A stretch of DNA of 8,458 bases from Euryarchaeota archaeon UBA552 (lineage in GTDB: Archaea; Thermoplasmatota; Poseidoniia; Poseidoniales; Thalassarchaeaceae), in contig DAMH01000020.1 of the NCBI GenBank assembly GCA_002499585.1, forward strand, positions 1-8,458, written 5' to 3'. The notes below the pieces were generated by a model. That model did no database searches. It saw only the letters and a program-made list of their open reading frames with translations, and was not told the DNA's origin. Below are positions 5,729 through 8,458 of this stretch, piece by piece. Within the stretch, counting starts at the first letter, position 1. Each line of letters opens with the position of its first letter. Both the position numbers and the translations under genes were made by a program.

Positions 5729-7092
5729 ACGGCCACCTCCTCAATTACGACCCTCAGGCAGTCGGTTAACATACGGATGTCGTCATCCGATGTTCGCTCG
5801 TCACATCCGATGAGGATTGAATTTTCAGCCGATTTCCACCATCTTCCCAAGTCAAATCCCCCGAGAACCCCCATCTCATCCATCCTCTCTAACGCATTTT
5901 TCCCTGAAATGGGCAGGTTTATCGCGAATTCCCGGAAGACTTCCCTCTCCGGGAACATGAGGCTGACGCCTTCTACCTTCAACACTTCTTCCATCGTCAG
6001 CTGAGTCGCAGATGCGGTTCTCTCCGCGAGTTTCTCGAGTCCTTCTGGGCCTAACAGCGCCATGTGCATGGCCCCCATCAGGGCAATGAGTGTCTCATTG
6101 GAACAAATATTCGAGGTGGCTCTGTGCCTCCTTATGTGTTGCTCCCGAGTGGACAGGGTTAGGGTGTATGCAACCCTTCCCTCTGTGTCTACGCTCTGAC
6201 CGACTATCCTCCCGGGCATGAGTCGCAAGTAGTCCTTTGTGCATGCGAATATCCCGTATATCGGGCCGCCGGCGGTAGGTCCAATTCCAAACGGCTGCCC
6301 CTCACCGACAACGATGTCAGCACCCCAATTTCCGGGGGCCTCAATGACTCCCAGTGACACTGCGTCTACGCCAACGATCAAGGCTGTGGTCTCCCCGATG
6401 ATTCCCCGAAGTTGAAGCAGGCCCTCATCTAGGACGCCGAAGGCATTGGGCTGCTCGACATACACGGCGCATGATCCTGCGGCCTCCTTTGCGGCGACTA
6501 AGTCGAGTAGCCCGTCTTCAGTGTGGGGCAACATCTCTATTTTTATCCCGACTCCTTGAGTGTAGTTTTCTATAACTGACATCCTATGGGGCGGGATGAA
6601 TTCAGACACGTAGACCGTATTTGGTTGCAGTGCTCGCTTTGATCTGACCCTCACCGCACAGGTTATCGCCTCTGCAGCAGCGGTGCTGGCATCGTACATT
6701 GACACATTCGCCACTGGAAGGGCCACGAGCTCAGATACCATGGTCTGGAACTCCCACATGGCTTGAAGCATGCCCTGGCTTACCTCTGGCTGATAGGGGG
6801 TATATGATGTTAGGAACTCACCTCGTGTTGCGAGCATCGGGACCATGGAGGGGACAAAATTTCTGGACAGGCCAGCAGATAGAAACGAGGGGCGTGAGTC
6901 TAAATCGACGTTAGCCCGTAATAGCCTCTGTGCGTCGGCCAAAATTGACTCTTCTGACTGAGGCCCCGGGAGAGGGAGTGGGGCGGTCCTCCTCACTTCT
7001 TCTGGTATGTCCTCAAATAGGTCCTCCATCGAGTTTAGGCCCATTTCCTTTAGCATGTCATGCTCTCTTCCGAGATTTGGTAGTTGATCCAT
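5725..7092 (-). CDS. gcvPA: Glycine dehydrogenase (decarboxylating) subunit 1, P-protein alpha
   Basis: From the ATG at 7092 it is 455 residues, normal for the alpha subunit. Family blocks: MGLNSMEDLFEDIPEEVR (17-34), FLTSYTPYQPEVSQG (93-107), MYDASTAAAEA (132-142), GEGQPFGIGPTAGGPIYGIF (263-282), MPGRIVGQSVD (292-302) and LSTREQHIRRHRATSNICSNE (313-333). It lacks the PLP lysine, as expected for this subunit; the lysine is in GcvPB, whose gene overlaps by four bases. The frame is open upstream to an ATG at 7143 and a GTG at 7185. The shorter start is chosen because MDQLPNLGREHDMLKEMG aligns with the usual N-terminus. Only a weak GGCGG precedes it. It is probably the first gene of the operon, divergent from the SDR-like gene. 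No glycine riboswitch was recognised upstream. Confidence 0.95.
   Translation of the reverse strand: MDQLPNLGREHDMLKEMGLNSMEDLFEDIPEEVRRTAPLPLPGPQSEESILADAQRLLRANVDLDSRPSFLSAGLSRNFVPSMVPMLATRGEFLTSYTPYQPEVSQGMLQAMWEFQTMVSELVALPVANVSMYDASTAAAEAITCAVRVRSKRALQPNTVYVSEFIPPHRMSVIENYTQGVGIKIEMLPHTEDGLLDLVAAKEAAGSCAVYVEQPNAFGVLDEGLLQLRGIIGETTALIVGVDAVSLGVIEAPGNWGADIVVGEGQPFGIGPTAGGPIYGIFACTKDYLRLMPGRIVGQSVDTEGRVAYTLTLSTREQHIRRHRATSNICSNETLIALMGAMHMALLGPEGLEKLAERTASATQLTMEEVLKVEGVSLMFPEREVFREFAINLPISGKNALERMDEMGVLGGFDLGRWWKSAENSILIGCDERTSDDDIRMLTDCLRVVIEEVAV
5734..5740 (-). promoter_or_regulatory. Strong ribosome binding site for gcvPB (decides a TTG start)
   Basis: GGAGGTG within the last codons of gcvPA, five bases before the TTG at 5728, is the best match to the archaeal anti-Shine-Dalgarno in the window. 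It likely compensates for the poor start codon and keeps the two subunits balanced. Confidence 0.75.
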
Positions 7093-7203
7093 GGAACCGC
7101 CTGCAAAGATGTCAGTGAGGCGAGGTGCTTGAAGGCTACGCATACCAGTGCTTCCCGACCGACATGCTCTTACATGTGCAAACACGGTGACATGCCGGGT
7201 AAC
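7093..7203. promoter_or_regulatory. Divergent intergenic region (gcvPA / SDR-like gene) with an inverted repeat
   Basis: This 111-base gap must hold both promoters. A perfect dyad ACATG-N6-CATGT occupies 7162-7177, and the half-site GACATG recurs at 7189-7194; together they could be an operator. CTTACATG (7169-7176) lies 28-35 bases before the plus-strand ATG and could serve as a weak TATA box for a leaderless or nearly leaderless transcript. No clear TATA box is visible for gcvPA. A five-base dyad can arise by chance. Confidence 0.35.
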
Positions 7204-8049
7204 ATGAGTGTAGCCATAACAGCGGCCGATGGTTTCGTTGCACCTTGGATAGCAGAGATGCTTGGCGAGGATGCCATTATTGTGCCTGATGAAGCCTTAA
7301 TGGAGCCTCTTGTCTTAGATGCGATGTTGACTCCGTGCAAGTCACTGATCCACATCAACTCAACAGTTTCTGATGGCTTGTTGGGGCGTGACGATAGGGA
7401 GACCATGCTGAAGATGAGGGAGCGTAGCAGACCTGTTCTTGATGCCGTTGGAAGGCATGGAGGCCTACACTTGATGCTGGTTGGGACTCTCAGGGTTCAC
7501 CCCCAGTGGGAGGAAGGGGAGCCTTACTACGGGTCTGACTCCACCATCGCACCAAGGGATGTGGCGGCAGAGGCTCAGCTCTGGATGGAAGAGATGTCCC
7601 TCGAGCAAGCCACTCCCGAAAGGCCGGTCAGTGTTATTCGCGCCTCAAACGTACAAGGCGTTCCGATCAATGGGCCACCGGGGAATGGGCTGCTCCACAA
7701 GTGGGCTGAAGAATCTCCTATCGGGTGGATTAATGTCCCCGGTGATGGGTCGGATTTCAAGGACTTCGTTCACGTTCAAGATCTCGTTGAATGCATCATG
7801 AGGTGCCTTTCTGACCCACCGCCCACCAGAGAAAGCATCGCAGTTGGCTCCGGCAAAGGAATACAACTTTCGGAGTTGGCTCAGATATACACGCAAATGA
7901 CAGGATGTGAAAATGAGTTCGGCCAGCAAGTGGAACAAGAGGTGTTCGGCATAGTTGATGCCTCGGAAATCGAGATGCGTCTCGGTTTCAGGCCTGCGAT
8001 AAGCCTTGAAGAGATGATACGTGAGGCTTTGGAAGCCGCCAGCCAATGA
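7204..8049 (+). CDS. Degenerate extended-SDR (NAD-dependent epimerase/dehydratase-like) protein
   Basis: This 281-residue protein has the layout of the UDP-sugar epimerase/dehydratase branch of extended SDRs: a Rossmann start MSVAITAADGFVAPWIAEML, LIHINSTVSD (48-57), RPVSVIRASNVQGVP (140-154; compare LRP-NVYGP), DFKDFVHVQDLVECIMR (184-200) and a C-terminal substrate region ending SLEEMIREALEAA. The GxxGxxG motif is reduced to AxxGxxA (TAADGFVA), and no YxxxK is visible where expected (DSTIAPRDVAAEAQLW, 112-127). It may therefore be a non-catalytic paralogue or bind a different ligand. The frame is open upstream, with ATGs at 7192 and 7084; 7204 is chosen by alignment to the Rossmann start. 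GGTGA at 7186-7190 is too close to serve 7192 well. The gene ends one base from the convergent neighbour. Confidence 0.8.
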   Translation: MSVAITAADGFVAPWIAEMLGEDAIIVPDEALMEPLVLDAMLTPCKSLIHINSTVSDGLLGRDDRETMLKMRERSRPVLDAVGRHGGLHLMLVGTLRVHPQWEEGEPYYGSDSTIAPRDVAAEAQLWMEEMSLEQATPERPVSVIRASNVQGVPINGPPGNGLLHKWAEESPIGWINVPGDGSDFKDFVHVQDLVECIMRCLSDPPPTRESIAVGSGKGIQLSELAQIYTQMTGCENEFGQQVEQEVFGIVDASEIEMRLGFRPAISLEEMIREALEAASQ

Positions 8050-8050
8050 G

Positions 8051-8458
8051 TCAGTTAGGCATCATCTCGAGGATGGGCCTTCCCATGGCAAAGTTCCACC
8101 CTGCTACCTTGACCGGTAGGTCAATCATGGACCCCAAAGAGGGTGTTTCCTGGCTTTTAGGAATGCGCAACTCAACGTCACCCAGAACAGCTGAGGTCGC
8201 GAGGACTGTTGTCCCATGCAACAATTCCGACGGGACTCCGTGTCCGATAGTCCGATCTAGCCCGCTTACCTTCATGGCAAGTGGAAACGCGGTTCCAACG
8301 AGTGAATCGATCAAAGACCTCTTCGCTGAAAGTGTTACAGCCTCCGATAGTTGTTGGGTGAAAACCTCCAGTGAGTCCGCGATTTGTGGACTGAGGCCCA
8401 GCGATCCTACCACAGCGCTGGCAATGATATTCTTCTGCTTGGGCTCGGGCTCTGGCTC
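8051..8458 (-). CDS. Unidentified protein, C-terminal part only (start outside window)
   Basis: The frame is open from the right edge to a TGA at 8053-8051, giving 135 visible residues. The fragment begins with EPEPEPKQKN, an acidic proline linker, so a further domain should lie upstream. It then has a helical stretch (NIIASAVVGSLGLSPQIADSL, QLSEAVTLSAKRSLIDSLV), followed by what looks like beta-rich sequence (TTVLATSAVLGDVELRIPKS, DLPVKVAGWNF) and a final GRPILEMMPN. A GTG at 8413 could mimic a start, but the open frame continues beyond it with the linker. I recognise no family. The gene converges on the SDR-like gene with one intervening base. Confidence 0.7.
   Translation of the reverse strand, partial: EPEPEPKQKNIIASAVVGSLGLSPQIADSLEVFTQQLSEAVTLSAKRSLIDSLVGTAFPLAMKVSGLDRTIGHGVPSELLHGTTVLATSAVLGDVELRIPKSQETPSLGSMIDLPVKVAGWNFAMGRPILEMMPN

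Noticed and set aside
7093..7203. Glycine riboswitch upstream of gcvPA
   Set aside because: The gap is only 111 bases, shared with a divergent gene, and I could not find the paired glycine-aptamer core. A covariance-model scan would settle it.
7645..8046. 133-codon minus-strand frame opposite the SDR-like gene
   Set aside because: It has no family motif, and the plus-strand frame has clear SDR signatures. It is a shadow.

Overview
The window looks archaeal, most likely a planktonic Thermoplasmatota/Euryarchaeota lineage such as Marine Group II (Poseidoniales). That placement is an inference. It rests on a stand-alone GMP synthase ATP-pyrophosphatase subunit (split GMP synthase), an archaeal-looking PurE, a two-subunit glycine decarboxylase P-protein, GGAGGTG/AGGTGA ribosome binding sites, tightly overlapping genes with TTG/GTG starts, and a secreted protein with DxDxDG (thrombospondin-3-like) repeats. 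Lineage-specific markers such as rRNA are absent.

Layout, reading leftwards on the minus strand from 7092 to 1: gcvPA (glycine dehydrogenase subunit 1), gcvPB (subunit 2, 4-base overlap), an unrecognised four-helix membrane protein (4-base overlap), purE, guaAB (4-base gap), a minimal O6-methylguanine-DNA methyltransferase (4-base gap), tRNA-Asn(GTT) with an encoded CCA, and a large secreted beta-propeller/Tsp3 protein that runs off the left edge. On the plus strand, 7204-8049 encodes a degenerate extended-SDR (epimerase-like) protein, divergent from gcvPA. Convergent with it, one base away, is the C-terminal end (8051-8458, minus) of an unidentified protein that enters from the right edge.

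The minus-strand block reads as one compact operon or two adjoining ones. Glycine decarboxylation gives CO2 and a one-carbon unit. PurE carboxylates a purine intermediate and GuaAB makes GMP, so glycine/C1 and purine metabolism are linked here. The repair protein and the membrane protein are passengers with no obvious link. The window has no gene-free stretch over 300 bases; the longest gaps are 1380-1515, 7093-7203 and 3335-3416. I saw no CRISPR array, insertion sequence, rRNA gene or integration site. The ordinary metabolic genes look intact. The features most worth a second look are the SDR-like protein without catalytic residues, the membrane protein embedded in the gcv operon, and the secreted propeller protein.
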